Shown: positions 36,911 through 51,061 of the stretch, one piece after another | Layout of the letters: each line of letters starts with the position of its first letter | Position numbering within the stretch: position 1 is the stretch's first letter | Assembly (NCBI GenBank): GCA_022749755.1 | Contig: CM040445.1 | Coordinates: 16,265,182-16,329,181 of the forward strand | Reading direction: 5' to 3' | Length of the DNA stretch: 64,000 nt | DNA from: Azadirachta indica | Lineage: Eukaryota > Streptophyta > Magnoliopsida > Sapindales > Meliaceae | Translations under genes and position numbers: made by a program | Notes under the pieces: generated by a model | Told to the model about the DNA's origin: nothing | Database searches by the model: none | Seen by the model: only the letters and a program-made list of their open reading frames with translations

Positions 36911-37790
36911 AATCTCAAGCATCAGACAAGATTTATTAGTTTTAATAATTTTAAAAATAGTTATTAGAATATCAATTTCTAAAAATAACGAATATAACTT
37001 TATTTAATGATATATAGTGAAAAAAAATTATTTTTCAAGTTCTAAATAGAAATAAATATAATAGCAATAAGAAGTTATTATACATATAAAATAATAATAT
37101 TATTTTAAACATACTCATTATATATTAATAAGTATTATGTGATTAATGTGCTACGAAATAATATTACTATTTATTTCATTAATATGTTTTAAATCAAGAT
37201 CTTATATTTTATGAAAATTTAAAGGTTTTTAATAGGTGTTTTTGTTAAATAACTATTCTTAATATAAGGGTATAATGATCATTTTTGAGATGTAGAACCT
37301 TTAATGAATATTTTTGTAATTATTATAATTAATCAGTTTAATTGACACAATTTTAAGAATCTATAAATCTTTTCTCTAATTTATAATAAATTTTCAATTA
37401 CTATAGAATATATAGCATTCTTGCCCCCACGTGTGGGCAAGAAGAAAAATTTTCAACGCAATTTTTTCTCCACTTTATCCATCAAAGCTGACTATAGTTT
37501 AAATGTTTGACTAATTAATTAATATATATTAAGAAACAATACATGAATTTCCAAGACTTGATCCATTAAACTCTGTTTGAGATTGCGATTGAAATGAAAT
37601 AATAATTTATTTTATAATTTTTTTATTAAATTGTGTTGAGTATAAAATTTTTTTAAGCTATTTATTTCTTAATGGGTGAGTCTGTTTGCACCTTAATATA
37701 ATCTACTTTGAACTTTTTTTTTATTTGCATATTTATTTAAGTAAATTTCAAATTTTATATTTACTCTATAAACTTTTATAAATGCTTCAA

Positions 37791-39317
37791 GAGGTATTAT
37801 TACATTTCTCTCTTGAGGTTTGGCATAATATTACTTGAAAAAATTATCACTTACCACTCTTGCTTTATTTTGCTATTATAAACTTTTAAAATTTTATAGA
37901 TTATTTTAAATTCATTTTGAGGTAATAACATTTTGATCCATAAACTTTAGAAAAACAATGAATCAAAATTAATTTTTTTAAATTTTAATAAATTAGTTTA
38001 TATTGTATTATTGTTATGACAAAGTTAAAAAGTATTAAAAGTAAGAACAAAAATAAAAATTAACCATTAATTTTTATTTTTCACAAATTAATATACAATG
38101 TTAATAAATTAAATTAAAAATAATATCATATTAAAATTTTAGCAAACACGGATAATTCTAACAATAAAAAATTAATATTATATTAAAATTCTAGGAAATA
38201 TGGATAATTTTAACAATATAGAATTTTAATTTAACAATTACAACAATCAATAAAATTATAAAAACTTAATGAAAATTTATTAAAATCTCCTCCAATCAAA
38301 ATAAAATACTAAAAAATAAAGTCTAAAAAGTTTATAAATATTAGTAAATTTTAAAAAAAAAGAATTAATTAATAAGAACAATAAATAATACAAACTAAAT
38401 TTTCAAGCAAATTAATGTAATAATTGTAGCATATGAATGACAATAATATGCACATATATACTTACAATATTCTCAAAAGTAATTGATCTAATTAATTATT
38501 CCTAAAATTAAAGATAAAATTAATATATCTCATGTAATACAAACATACAATTTTCAAATTTAAAATTAATTAACTAAAACTTTTCAATATTTAAAAGCAT
38601 TTTCAATAGTATTAAAAATTTAAAATCCATGACTTAATCCTAAGAGTAGAAATATAAATTAAAAATAAGGTTAACAATTAAGACATGACTTAGATCCATT
38701 GTATTTTATATTTTTTTTTTGTATTTTTGAAGTCTAAAATGACGTTATTTTGATAACATAATTTGCAAAAATGGTAAAGTGGATATTTTGTATAGATATC
38801 TGCGAATATTTTAGAATATACGTATCTATACTAGATTCTAAATAAATATTATATACTGTTACTATATCTGTATCATATATGATTTTACACTTACTATATA
38901 CTTACCATTAAGATAGAATACAGATAGATATATAAATGGGTTCTACAGTTTATATGAGTTTGAATAATTTTATAACTCTTTTTTGTACTTGCTTAATCTG
39001 ATGTAAGGAGCCTTTCTAAATTCTTGTTTATTTAATTAGGGTAAATACGTAATTGTATAGAATTTTATTACCAATTTGGATGATAGGAACTAATTTATCA
39101 ATATTGTACCAATCCTAATTTGTTGTACCATTAAAGTTCCAGGATTATAATATTATTATTTTATTTGAATGGTAAGGGATAAATTTCTAATTGCTGCAAA
39201 TTCCATTAACTTGTTCTAACGGAAAAATAAAATAGGGGTAGTAAGTGATTATTTTTGCAAAAATACTTTCTAAGTAATATTGTGCCAAACTTTAGGGGAG
39301 AAATATGATAATATCTC
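37791..39317. mobile_element. Mutator-type MITE, 1527 bp, in unit B
   Basis: Inverted repeats of about 90 bp: GAGGTATTATTACATTTC at the left and GAGATATTATCATATTTC at the right, both followed by a GTTTGGCAYAATATTACTT stretch. The flanks are ATGCTTCAA and ACTCTTAAA. In the D copy they read ATGCTTAAA and ATTCTTAAA, so a 9-bp duplication with drift. Unit A shows the empty site near 31215. No coding capacity. Confidence 0.8.
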
Positions 39318-41694
39318 ACTCTTAAATGATCTTTAATTAAATTTTTTTCATTATTTATCTTAGTTTTACAATTATGAAAATATTTATCACAACCAAATGT
39401 ATTTTAATTTTAAAATATAAATTTTAAAATTAAATGGGAATTATAGAGTGACAATTGTTACAAAGAACAAGTTCCTTGTATCATTAGTATATAGTTTTGT
39501 ACAAATTATTAAAATTCTTTCACTTCATCATATTATGATGTTATAGATCTTATCTTACATTGATTTCTTTCTTCATATGTCGATGATTGTAAAAGAAAAC
39601 AGTTTGATGAATTAATTTTGATACTAAATAGAAAACATTTAGGATTTAAGGTATATAATTGTACATTGAATGAGTGTGTTAGATGGGTGCGAGGAATAAA
39701 TTATTTTGTTTAATTGGTTAAACTATCTTTAAATTAAGAGATATTATCACATTTCTTCTTTAACGTTTGAACTTGTATGGAAAGAAAGAATAGAGATTGT
39801 ATCACTTTTTCTATATTGTTAGTTCACTAAGATGGTTTTTCTAGTAGAAGAAAAAAAGTTTTTTAGTTTCCAAGACTTTTCAAACCACACAACAAAAATT
39901 GAAAAGGCCTTTTAACATTAAAAAAAAAACATAAAAATAATTATTTTATAATGTATAATTTGTAAAATTTACATACACGTTGAACTAATCTCCTTCCCCC
40001 TTAACTTCCATTTTCTTTTTCCTTTGGTGTTTAGTCTTTTCTTTTCTTTTTTTTTTATGATTAATATTTTTTATTTTGTAATATGTTAATCCTTTTTTGG
40101 ATTAAAATGAACTAGCCTCCTTGTCCCTTGACTTCCCATTTTCTTTTTTCTCTAGTCTTTAGTCTTTTTTTTTTCTTCTAGTTATCAATATCTTTTATTT
40201 GTAACATATTAATCCTTTTTCAAATTAAAATAAAATTATATGGCAATCTTAAGTGAAAGTTTATAAATTTAACATTGTATTCTTGTCTACTTATATTGAT
40301 TAATTTTACCATTTTTCTATTTTTGATTTTTTAAAATCTTAATTACAATTATTTGTTAAAAATTTTAACATAAGTAGCCTATGAACTTTCATCATTTTAG
40401 GAATGAATGTGCGTTATACAATTTCCGATAATTGGTTATATGTTTTGATAGTTTTTTTATGGCTTCTGTGATGGATAAACCCTATAAATGCTAGCACTTC
40501 CTTAGTTAGGTCCTTAAACCAATATCTTCTATTTAGTTAATATAAACCATCGTATAGAGAATTGTGTAAAGTTTAGAAAAACTATAAACCATAAACCTTA
40601 ATCACCAGATTAAAAAAGACATCAATAATAGAAAGTATGATTTTGGAGTTTAATTTCGCATTTGATCTATATGCTATTATGATTATTAAAACATGTTTAG
40701 ATAGTATTTAAACCCTAAAATGTGAGATCAAAGCCATTGTTATTGCCCTTTACTTTGTTTTTGTGCAATTTGATAAATTTTAGTTTTACGCTTGAATAGT
40801 CTTTAGAAAATCAAATGTTGTTATCAAGTATTATTGATGAAAACTAATACTGCAAATCATTAGGAAATTGGATTACTAGCATTTGGGACTTAGAATCAAT
40901 GAATTTTGGTTTCCGTAGTTAAATAGAAAACCAAGTTGCTGGAGGTTGATTCATGTGACATGTCATCTGCTATATGTGAAATAGAATGACTTGTCGTTGG
41001 CTGCATGACATTGTATGACTTATCATGTTCTCTATTTTCAATAGTATGACATGTTGTCTTCTACATGACGTGGTATGACATGTCGTTTTTTGTATTTGAA
41101 ATAGTATGACATCTTGTTTGATATATGTTGAAATAGCTAGTAATATGCATCTTATTTAATTATTTTTTATACATAAAATTAAAATTATGTCTTATCGTTG
41201 CATACAATTTATATGAATAATTTTTGTGATTAAAATTAAATGTCTACTAATCCATATCATTTTAATTATTAAATGTTAGCTACAATAGTTTTAATTATAC
41301 AAAGTTATACTTTAAGTGTTTAGGATCATATATAAGAAATTGGCATTAATTGTGATTAATCATATTTAATATAATAAATTTTATCCCAAAGGAAATTTTA
41401 TTATATTTATATTATTAATTAAGATAAAATATCAAATTATTTTCTTAATTAGCTATAAGAATTAGGAAAATGAATATAATTTGTAATTCTATATATATAT
41501 ATATATATATATGTTTGTGTGTGGGTGTGTGTGCGTGTGCGAGTTTGAATTAGAAATTTAGCCTACATACAAATTTTATGTCCATTGATTTATATTTTAC
41601 AACATAATTTAGAATTGTAAAATATAATATCTGTTTATTACCCTTTGATGTTGTAATATATAAGCATGTAGTCATACAATCTGCAAATTTTTCT

Positions 41695-43052
41695 GATATC
41701 AAATTTGACATTTCCAAATTGAAAAGAGATAACTATAAGATATCGAAGCAGAGGATTTTTTTTTATTTAGCGTGGGTGGACATTGATTATGCTATACGAA
41801 AAGATTAACCAATTGTTTTTGAAACTAGTAGTCAAGCTCAAATTGTTCCTTATGAACGATATATGGGAGCAATCTAAATTGTTTAACTCTCATATTAATA
41901 AAGACCAAAATTTCTACAAATATTTGCGTATTAGTTGATCAATATGATAATATCAAGGCATTACTGAAGGGCATTGATGAACAATTTGAAACTTTAGATA
42001 AGGTACTTAACAGCACCCAAATTATGAAGTTTTCATTTATAAGGCTTACCAGCATTAGAGGTGTGCATGAGCAAATCATGCAAATAAGGGACGTTGCATC
42101 TTAGTTAATAGCTCTTGAGGCTGAAATGTTTGAGTCTTTCTTTGTGCACTACATATTGAACACTCCACCATAACAGTATAGATCCCTTAAAAAATCTCCT
42201 ATAACATGCATAAGAATAAATATCAATTAATGAACTATTGTATGTTTAAAAGGAAGAGAGGTTGACAATAGAATTGGGTGAAAATGCATATATGAAAACA
42301 TAAGAGAATAGCAAAGGGCAAGCCAAATAGAAAGGAAAAGGTAAAATACCTCCTTTTGTTGAAATAAAAAAAAAGAATCCAAGTGTTTTTCCTACAAGAA
42401 AAAAAAACATATAAAGAAAGATTGTCTCAAGTTTCAGAAATAGCTTAAGAAGAAAAGTAATTCAATCTCATTTATTTGTTATGAATATAATACAGTTGAA
42501 GCTAATCATAACACATGGTGGATTGATTTTTGTTCTACAGCCCATTTTTCGAATACCTTGCAGTTTATGCAAGACCTAAAGAAGCCAGTTGGAAGTAAGT
42601 AGTGTATCTATTCAAGAAAAAATATGCGTTCACATGTGAAGGCAATTGAAATATGCAGTTTGATTTTAAGTAGTGGCTTTATTTTAAACTTTTTATATTC
42701 CAACTTTTCCTAAAAATTTGATTTTAGTTTCAAGATTTGTACTATTTGGTTATTCGTTTAATTTTAGATATATTTTTTAATTTGTTTTACAAATCTGATC
42801 TTTGTTGGGAATGACATATTTTCTAATTGTCTTTTTTGTATTAATTTATAAAAGCAATGCCCCTTATGATGTGATGTATAATGAACCTAGTATTAAACAA
42901 TGTGTTATGAATGAAAATTTCTCTATGTTGTGGCATCAAAGATTATGACATATCTCCCTAGAAAGAATTAAAAGATTACTAAATAGAGTACTTAATGCTT
43001 TCAATTTTATTGATTGTAATACTTGTTTGGAATGCATAAAGGGAAAGCAAAA
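41695..43052 (+). pseudogene. Copia-1 gag to GAG-pre-integrase, unit B, degenerate
   Basis: The same protein remnant as in unit A, without the hAT MITE and with more stops. It ends with CLECIKGK-like text just before the Copia-2 LTR at 43053. Confidence 0.78.
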
Positions 43053-43295
43053 TGTTAGAAAATGTGGAATAACATTAATGTTTAATTATATAGATTTGTA
43101 TTGATTGTACATTTTTTTTTCTTGCTTTACTTAGTCCAGTTATAGCTTGTATAATAATTTACATTAATTGTAAAGATACAATAACTAGTTACCTAGTTTA
43201 ATAGAATAAAAAGTCTAAATTTTTTTTATATAAATTTGATGCATCTACTGCAATAAGAAGTAAGTTCCTTTTAGCCTAAGCTGTGAAATTCTACA
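43053..43295 (+). mobile_element. Copia-2 5' LTR, unit B, with primer site
   Basis: 243 bp, starting TGTTAGAAAATGTGG and ending TTCTACA, followed by TAGTATCGAAGTTAGGTT (43296-43313). The same length as in unit A. Confidence 0.75.
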
Positions 43296-43434
43296 TAGTA
43301 TCGAAGTTAGGTTATTTCTAGTCTTTTGTTTTTCTTTTCTTTTTTTTTTTTTGGTTTATCTTACGGCTTTCATTGCCTAAGACTATTTTTTCCTTCATTC
43401 AACCTTAATTGCCATTACTCTAGAATACCCAATC

Positions 43435-44395
43435 AATGACGTTTAAAATCTTAGAAAACTCAAGTTCACCTTCTGCTACAAATCTTATTAGAATATCCAC
43501 CAGCTTTGAAAATCCTGATCTCCAGTCACAATAGAAAAACTCAATGGTGAAAACTATTTCTCATAGTTTCGATTAGCTAAACTCTTCTTAAAAAGTCAGG
43601 AAAAAATGAAATATGTTCTTAGAGCAACTAAAGAATTTTAGGAATCAAACTCAAAGTTTGAAACTCGGGATTCAAAAAATTCGACAATAATTTCATGGTT
43701 GTTGCATTCCATAAAACCATAAATTGGAAAACCATTCCTATACCTCTCTTTGTTAAGGCGGTACGGGATACCGTACCAAAAACTTATTCTAAGAAAAGGA
43801 ATGCATATCATATTTATGTGTTGAAGAAGGCAATTAATAATTCAAAACAACGTGACTAGATTGTTACAATTTATTATAGTTTGCTACAATAATATCATGG
43901 CTTTATGGTGAGAGTTAGACTTATTTCAACACTTTAAAGTGGTAGTCGCTAAAGATGCAGCCACGTTTGCTAAAATACTGGAACATGATTGAGTTTATAA
44001 CTTTTTGGCAGGGTTAAAGACCATAATTTGATGAGGCAGGAGGCATATTACTCAGTAAAGAATCTATCCCTTGTCCTGACGATGTTTTTTTCTTACATAT
44101 GTGTTGAGGAAGATCACATGAAAGTAATGATGGAGTCGATTTCTCAAGAGATCTTGGCTTTAAAAATCGAAGCAGATGAAAAGTCAAGGAGCTCTTAAAG
44201 ACCTTGGCAGCCAAAGAAACAAAGCAAGACGGACACACGATGGTGTGTTTATTGTGAAAAGTTGATACATAAAAGGGAGACATGTTGGAAGTTAAATGGG
44301 AAACCATCTCTCAATGATAAGGAAAGGACATATTTTAAGAAAGCTTTTCAAGGATCTATAATGGAGGAACATGAACTTGTGACGAACTCTCAATT
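43435..44395 (+). pseudogene. Copia-2 gag, unit B, degenerate
   Basis: Equivalent of 35965-36910 in unit A, with the start codon lost (ACG) and further frameshifts. The zinc-knuckle remnant is near 44240-44300. A 97-residue minus-strand frame (44014-44307) lies over it and is a shadow. Confidence 0.75.
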
Positions 44396-45181
44396 GTCAA
44401 ATAAGACTTATTAATTTTAATAATTTTAAAAATAGTTATTAAGATATCAATTTTTAAAAATAACGAATATAACTTTATTTAATGGTATATAGTGAAGAAA
44501 AAAAATATTTTTTAACTTCTAAATAAAAATAAATATAATAGCAATAAGAAGTTATTTTACATATAAAATAATAATATTATTTTAAATATTCTCTTTATAT
44601 ATTAATAAATATTACGTGATTAATGTGCTACAAAATGATATTACTATTTATTTCATTAATATGTTTTAAATCAAGATCTTATATTTTATGAAAATTTAAA
44701 GGTTTTTAATAGGTGTTTTTGTTAAATAACTATTCTTAATATAAGCACATAATGATCACTTTTGATATATAGAACCTTTGATGAATATTTTTGAAATTAT
44801 TATACTTTGATGAATATTCTTGTCCCCACGTGTGGGCAAGAAGAAAAATTTTCAATTCAATTTTTTCTCCCACTTTATCCATCAAAGCTGACTATAGTTT
44901 AAATTTTTGACTAATTAATTAATATACATTAAGAAACAATACATGAATTTCCAAGACTTGATCCATTAAACTCTGTTTGAGATTGCGATTGAAATGCAAT
45001 AATAATTTATTTTATAATTTTTTTTATTAAATTTGTGTTCAGTATAAATTTTTTTAAGCTATTTATTTCGTAATGGGTGAGTTTGTTTGCACCTTAGTAT
45101 AATATACTTTTCACGTTTTTTTTATTTGAGTATTTATTTAAGTAAATTTAAAATTTTATATTTACTTAATAAACTCTTAAA

Positions 45182-46723
45182 GAAGTGTTATCACATTTCT
45201 CCCTTGAAGTTTGACATAATATCACTTAAAAAAATGATCACTTAGTACTCCTGTTTTATTTTGCCATTATAAACTTTTAAAAGAGTTAAGTGCAAAATTT
45301 TAAATTTTACAGATTATTTTAAATTCATTTTGAGGTAATAACATTTTGATACCTAAACTTTAGAAAAACAATGAATCGAAACTAATTTTTTTAATTTTAA
45401 TAATTAGTCTATATTATATTATTGTTATGACAATGTTAAATAGTATTAGAAGTAAAACAAAAATAAAAATTAACCGTTAAGTTTTATTTTTCACAAATTA
45501 ATATACGACGTTAATAAATTAGATTGAAAATAATATCATATTGAAATTTTAGAAAACAGGGATAATTCTAACAATAAAATTTAATATTATATTAAAATTC
45601 TAGGAAATATGGGTAATTTTAACAATATAGAATTTTAATTTAACAACTATAACAACAAATAAAATTATGAAAACTTAATGAAAATTTATTAAAAACCCTT
45701 CAATCAAAATAAAATACTAAAAAATAAAGTCTAAGAAATTTACAAATGTTAGTAAATTTCAAAAGAAAAGAATTAATTAATAAGAACAATAGATAATACA
45801 AACTAAATTTTCAAACAAATTAATGTAATAATTACAACATATGAATGACAATAATATGCACATATGTACGTACAATATTCTCAAAAGTAATTGATCTAAT
45901 TAATTATTTCTAGAATTAAAGATAAAATTTAATATATCTCATGTAATACAAACATACAATTTTCAAATTGAAAATTAATTAACTAAAACTTTTCAATATT
46001 TAAAAGTATTTTCAATAGTATTAAATATTTAAAATCCATGACTTAGGTCTAAGAGTAGAAGTATAAATTAAAAATAAAGTTAAGAATTAAGACATGACTT
46101 AGATCATTGTATTTTGTATTTTTTTTGTATTTTTGAAGTATAAAACGACATTATTTTGATAACATAATTTTCCAAAATGGTAAAATGAATATTTTATATA
46201 TATATCTGTGGACATTTTAGAATATAAATATCCATACTTTATTTTAAACGAATATTACATACTGTTATTATATCTATATCATATATGATTTTACACTTAC
46301 TACAAATTTACCATCAAAATATAATACAAACAGATATACTAATGAGTTCTGTAGTTTAGGTGAGTTTGAATAATTTTATAACTCTCTTTTGTACTTGCTC
46401 AATATGATGTAGGAAGTCTTTTTAAATTTTTGTTTATTTAATCAGAGTAAATAGGTAATTGCATAGAATTTTATTACCAATTTGGATGATAGGGAATAAT
46501 TTATCAATATTGTACTAGTCCTAATTTGTTGTTTCATTAAAGTTCAAGAACTATAATATTATTATTTTATTTGAATGGTCAGGGACAAATTTGTAATTGT
46601 TGTAAATTGCAGTAACTTGTTCTAACGGCAAAATAAAATAGGGCTAGTAATTGATTATTTTTGCAAAGATACTTTTCAAGTGATATTGTGCCAAATCTTA
46701 TGGGAGAAATATGAAGATATCTC
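45182..46723. mobile_element. Mutator-type MITE, 1542 bp, in unit C
   Basis: The same insertion at the same place as in unit B, with the right flank ATTCTTAAA (46724-46732) preserved and the left flank shortened. Sharing of the site shows it was inserted before the B/C duplication. Confidence 0.78.
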
Positions 46724-48256
46724 ATTCTTAAATGACCTTTAATTAAAATTTTTTCTTTATTTATCTTAGTTTTACAATTATGAAAATATTTATCACAACC
46801 AAATATATTTTCTTTTTAAAATATAAATTTTAAAATTAAATGGAAATTATAGAGTGATAGTTTTTTACAAAGAACAAGTTCCCAGTATCATTAGTCTATT
46901 GTTTTGTATTAAAATTCTTTCACTTCATCATATTATGATGTTATAGATCTTATCTTAAATTGATTTCTTTCTTCCTATGTTGATGATTGTAAAAGAAAAC
47001 ATGTTGATGAATTAATTTTGATACTAAATAGAAAAAGTTTAGGATTTAAGTTATATTATTATACATTGAATGAGAGTGTTAGATGGGTGCGAGGAATAAA
47101 TTATTTTGTTTAATTGGCTAAACCATCTTTAAAATAAGAGATATTATTACATTTCTCTCTTAACGTTTGAACTTGTACGGAAAAAAAGAATAGAGATTGT
47201 ATCACTTTTTCTATATTGTTAGTTCACTAAGAAAAAAAAAGCTTTTTAGTTTCTAAGACTTTTCAAACCATACAATAAAAATTGAAAAGGACTTTTAACA
47301 TTAAAAAAATTATAAAAATAATTATTTTATAATGTATGAATTTGTAAAATATACAAACACGTTGAACTAACCTCTCTTTCCCTCTCAACTTCCCATTTTC
47401 TTTTTCCTTTGGTCTTTAGTCTTTTCTTTTTTTCTTTATATGATTAATATTTTTTATTCTGTAATATATTAATTTCGAATTGAAATGAACTAGCCTCCTT
47501 GTCCCTTGACATCCCATTTTCTTTTTCCTTTGGTCATTAGTCTCTCTCCCTTTTTTTTTCTTTTTCAGTTATCAATATCTTTATTTGTAATATACTAATC
47601 TTTTTTCAAATTAAAATAAAATTATATGGCAATCTTACGTGAAAGTTTATAAATTTAACATTGTATTCTTGTCTACTTATATTGATTAATTTTACCATTT
47701 TACCATTTTTAATTTTTTAAAATCTTAATTATAATTATTTGTTAAAATTTTTAATATAAGTAACCCATGATCTTTCATTATTTTAGACATGAATGTGTAT
47801 TATACAATTTTTGATAGTTGGTTACATGTTTTATAAATACTAGCACTTTCTTAATTAGGTCTTTAAGCCAACATTTTCTATTCAGTTAATATACATCATT
47901 GTATAGAGAATTGTGTAAAGTTTAAAAAAATTGTAAACCATAAAAATTCATTACCAGATTGTGAAAGACATCAATAACAGGAGGTATGTTTTTAGAGTTT
48001 AATTTGGCATTTGATCTATATGCTATTATGATTATTAAAACATGTTTAGATAGTATTTAAGTTCTAAAATTTGATATCAAAGCCATTGTTATTGCCCTTT
48101 ACTTTGATTTTGTGCAATTTGATAAATTTTAGTTTTATGCTTAAATAGTCTTTAGAAAATCAAATGTTGTTATCAAGCATTATTGATAAAAACTAATACT
48201 AGAAATCATTAGGAAATTGGATTACTAGCATTTGAGACTTGAATCAATGAATTTTG

Positions 48257-50301
48257 TAGGGGTGACAATTCGGCTTCATGGGTCATATTTGAGTCATATC
48301 AAATAATTAATTGTGTCAGCAGCATTTAACCCGAACACGACCTATTTATTAATTGTGTAAAGGGTTCTCAATCTGGACACGACCCATTTATTAAATAAGT
48401 AACATGACACAACTCATCAACTTATTTATTAATCGAGTAATCGTGTCGAATTGACTCGTTTATTATTCGGGTAATTAGGTTGACCCATTAACCCATTTAA
48501 TTTATATGAAAAAAATTATAATTGTAGTGATTCGAATCCAAGACTTTAGTTTAATATAGTTTTAACTACTAAGTTGCAATCATATTTTTATGTAAATTAT
48601 GAATGTATTATTTATTTATATCATATTTTAAGTTATTTTTATATTATAATGTTAAATTATTTTACATGGAATTATTTCAAATTGTGCCAAATTACTACAA
48701 GTAATTAGAATAAAATTATTTAGTGAAAAGTATTTTCAAATTAAAAAATTAATAACAATAAAAAATTAAAAAATTAAAACAATAAAGTAATAAATTTATT
48801 CTTTTCTTTTCTTTTCTTTTTTTAATTTTTACATTAAAATTAAGAAAAAAAATAGAAAAAATTTAAATTTCTTGTAAAAACCATTTATGAACACGATGTT
48901 TTATAAAAACCGATTATGGATAAGATTTTTTTGTAAACTTTTATTATCTAGAAATATATTATTCAATAATTATTCTTAAAAAATTAAAATAATTGTAGTC
49001 TTAATAAAAAATAGTTCTTTAATTTTTATATATTTTTGGCGTTATTTTTTTACAACAAGTTTAAATCATTTTTTCCTTTTTTGATTTAAATTTATTTTTT
49101 ATCAGATAATTTTATTCTCATTATTGTTTTAAGTTTTTGGAATCATTATTCATTTAGTCATTCATCTAATGTATATAGTATATGATGTGGTGTATGCATA
49201 ATTATTTATTGATTAAGTTAATTTAGTAGTCAAAAATCTAATTTTTGAGTCTCCCTTACTTAAAAATATCTAATATAACCATTTTGACAAATTATTAATT
49301 TTCATATTACTTATAAATATTTAATATAACCATTTTGACACCATTATTAATTTTCATAAACTTATTAATGTAATAGTCATATATTAATATTATTAATTTA
49401 TAAGTATTAGCAATTAAATTTGAAAGTTTTAGAAAAATAATATGCTAATTAACTAGTATGTCATCTCTATTATCATTTATCAATTCACAAAATATAAATT
49501 ATTTGCCAATAGACTCAAATTATGATAGATATGCATATATTCGAATTGTGTTATAATAGGCTTAATTTATAATAAGTTTTTTAATCATAAATTAATTAAT
49601 ATTATCTCAAAAATTTATCAAAATGAAGAGTATTAATATAGTTAATTTATCTTTACTTTTTTCTTAAAATAATTAGCCTCCAATTATAATAAAGAATAAG
49701 TATATTATGCAGGGCCATATGTTTATTATTAGATGATTTATTTTCTTTAAAAGACTATATTTAAGTTAGATTGTTATATATATAAACTTTATTTAAATTA
49801 TTGTTAAAAAAAATATCTCAAGAAATTTATAATATTATTTGTTATGAAATTATGGTTATCAAATATTAAGTTAAAAATATTTAATTTTATCCTATTTATA
49901 AGTAACTATTAATTTTTTTAACATTAAGTTAAAAATAAACACATTTAAAACTATTAAAAATATTTAGCATTATAATATAAAAGAACCTAAAATATTGTAA
50001 TATGTAAGTATATAGTGCACCCAAAATTTAACTAAAAAAGTGGTGTTAGATTAGTGGATAAGAAAGTCACATTGTGACCTTGAAGACTTAGGTTCGAATT
50101 TTAGTAGTCATAAATTTTGTTAAAATAGTAACCTTGTTATTAAATGGGTTGGCGGGTTGACACGACCAGTTTACTCGAAAAATAATTGTTTCATTAAACG
50201 GATTGGCGGGTTGAGAAGATCAAACTCGGACACGAACTCGACACGATTATTAATCGTGTCAACTTAATTCAATTTGATCATATCGGTAAATTTCCACCCT
50301 A
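48257..50301. mobile_element. Non-autonomous hAT-type element, 2045 bp, with 8-bp target duplication
   Basis: The left end is TAGGGGTGACAATTC and the right end, inverted, is TAGGGTGGAAATTTA. The 8-bp GAATTTTG flanks both sides exactly (48249-48256 and 50302-50309). The uninterrupted sequence is in unit A (near 33001) and unit B (near 40902). Imperfect inverted similarity extends about 300 bp inward and includes repeated CGTGTCGA/TTGACACGA subterminal motifs, typical of hAT transposase binding regions. The middle is AT-rich without a transposase frame. Confidence 0.88.
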
Positions 50302-51061
50302 GAATTTTGATTTCTATAGTTAAATAGAAAAACAGGTCGCTGGAGGTTGGTTCATATGACATGTCATCTATTGTATGTGAAATAGAATGACATGTCGTTG
50401 CCTGCTTGACATTTTATGGCATGTTATGTTCTCTACGTGGAATACTATGACATGTTGTCTTCTGCAAGACATGGTATGACATGCCATTTTTTGTATTTGA
50501 AATAGTATGACATTTCGTTTGATATATTTTGAAGTAACTGGTAACATGCAGCTTATTTAACTATTTTTTTGATACATAAAATTGAAATTGCCTTATTGAT
50601 GCATGCAATTTATATGAATAATTTTTGTGATTACAATTAAATGTCTACTAATCCATATCATTTTAGTTATTAAGAATTAGCCATAGTATTTTTAATTATA
50701 CAAAATATACTTTAAGTGTTTAAGATTATGTATAAGAAACTAAAATTAACTGTGATTAATCATATTTAATATAATAAATTTTATCCCAAAAAAAATTATT
50801 ATATTTATATTATTAATTAGGATAAAATATCAAATTATTTTCTTAATTACACACAAGAATTAGGAAAATGAATATAATTTGGTAATTCTATATATATGTG
50901 TGTGTGTGTGTGTGTGCACTTGAATTAGAACTTTAGCCCATATACAAATTTTATGTCTATTGATTCATATTTTACAACATAATTTACAATTGTAAAACAT
51001 GATATCTGTTTATTAGCCTTTGATTTTGTAATATATAAGCATGTAGCCATACAATCTGTAA

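Larger units (their letters stand above)
30150..36940 (+). repeat. Composite repeat unit A (first of three head-to-tail copies)
   Basis: Unit A consists of non-coding DNA (30150 to about 32820), a Copia primer site and leader, gag of Copia-1 (33763-35582), then the LTR and gag of Copia-2 (35586-36905). The same order recurs in unit B from 36941 and unit C from 44406. Each unit starts near TAATAATTTTAAAAATAGTT. Unit A differs from B and C by lacking the 1.5-kb Mutator-type MITE and by carrying a hAT MITE in gag-1. The left boundary is where similarity to B fades, so it is accurate only to tens of bases. Confidence 0.8.
36941..44405 (+). repeat. Composite repeat unit B (second head-to-tail copy)
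   Basis: Same order as unit A: non-coding DNA, Copia-1 leader and gag, Copia-2 LTR and gag. It carries a 1527-bp MITE in its non-coding part that unit A lacks, and it lacks the hAT MITE of unit A. Its first 4.8 kb is matched closely, in inverse, by 51504 to about 56200. Confidence 0.82.

Noticed and set aside
36941..41700. The 4.7-kb non-coding part as a giant LTR of a LARD-type element
   Set aside because: A primer site lies about 1 kb before gag with the leader between, and about 1.5 kb of the length is a MITE. The region's far end is not a TG...CA boundary shared by all units.
44014..44307. 97-residue minus-strand frame
   Set aside because: Antisense to the degenerate Copia-2 gag of unit B; open by chance.
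50040..50110. tRNA-like B box (GGTTCGAATTT)
   Set aside because: An inverse counterpart is at the other end of the same hAT element (near 48530) and no cloverleaf forms, so it is part of the terminal repeats.
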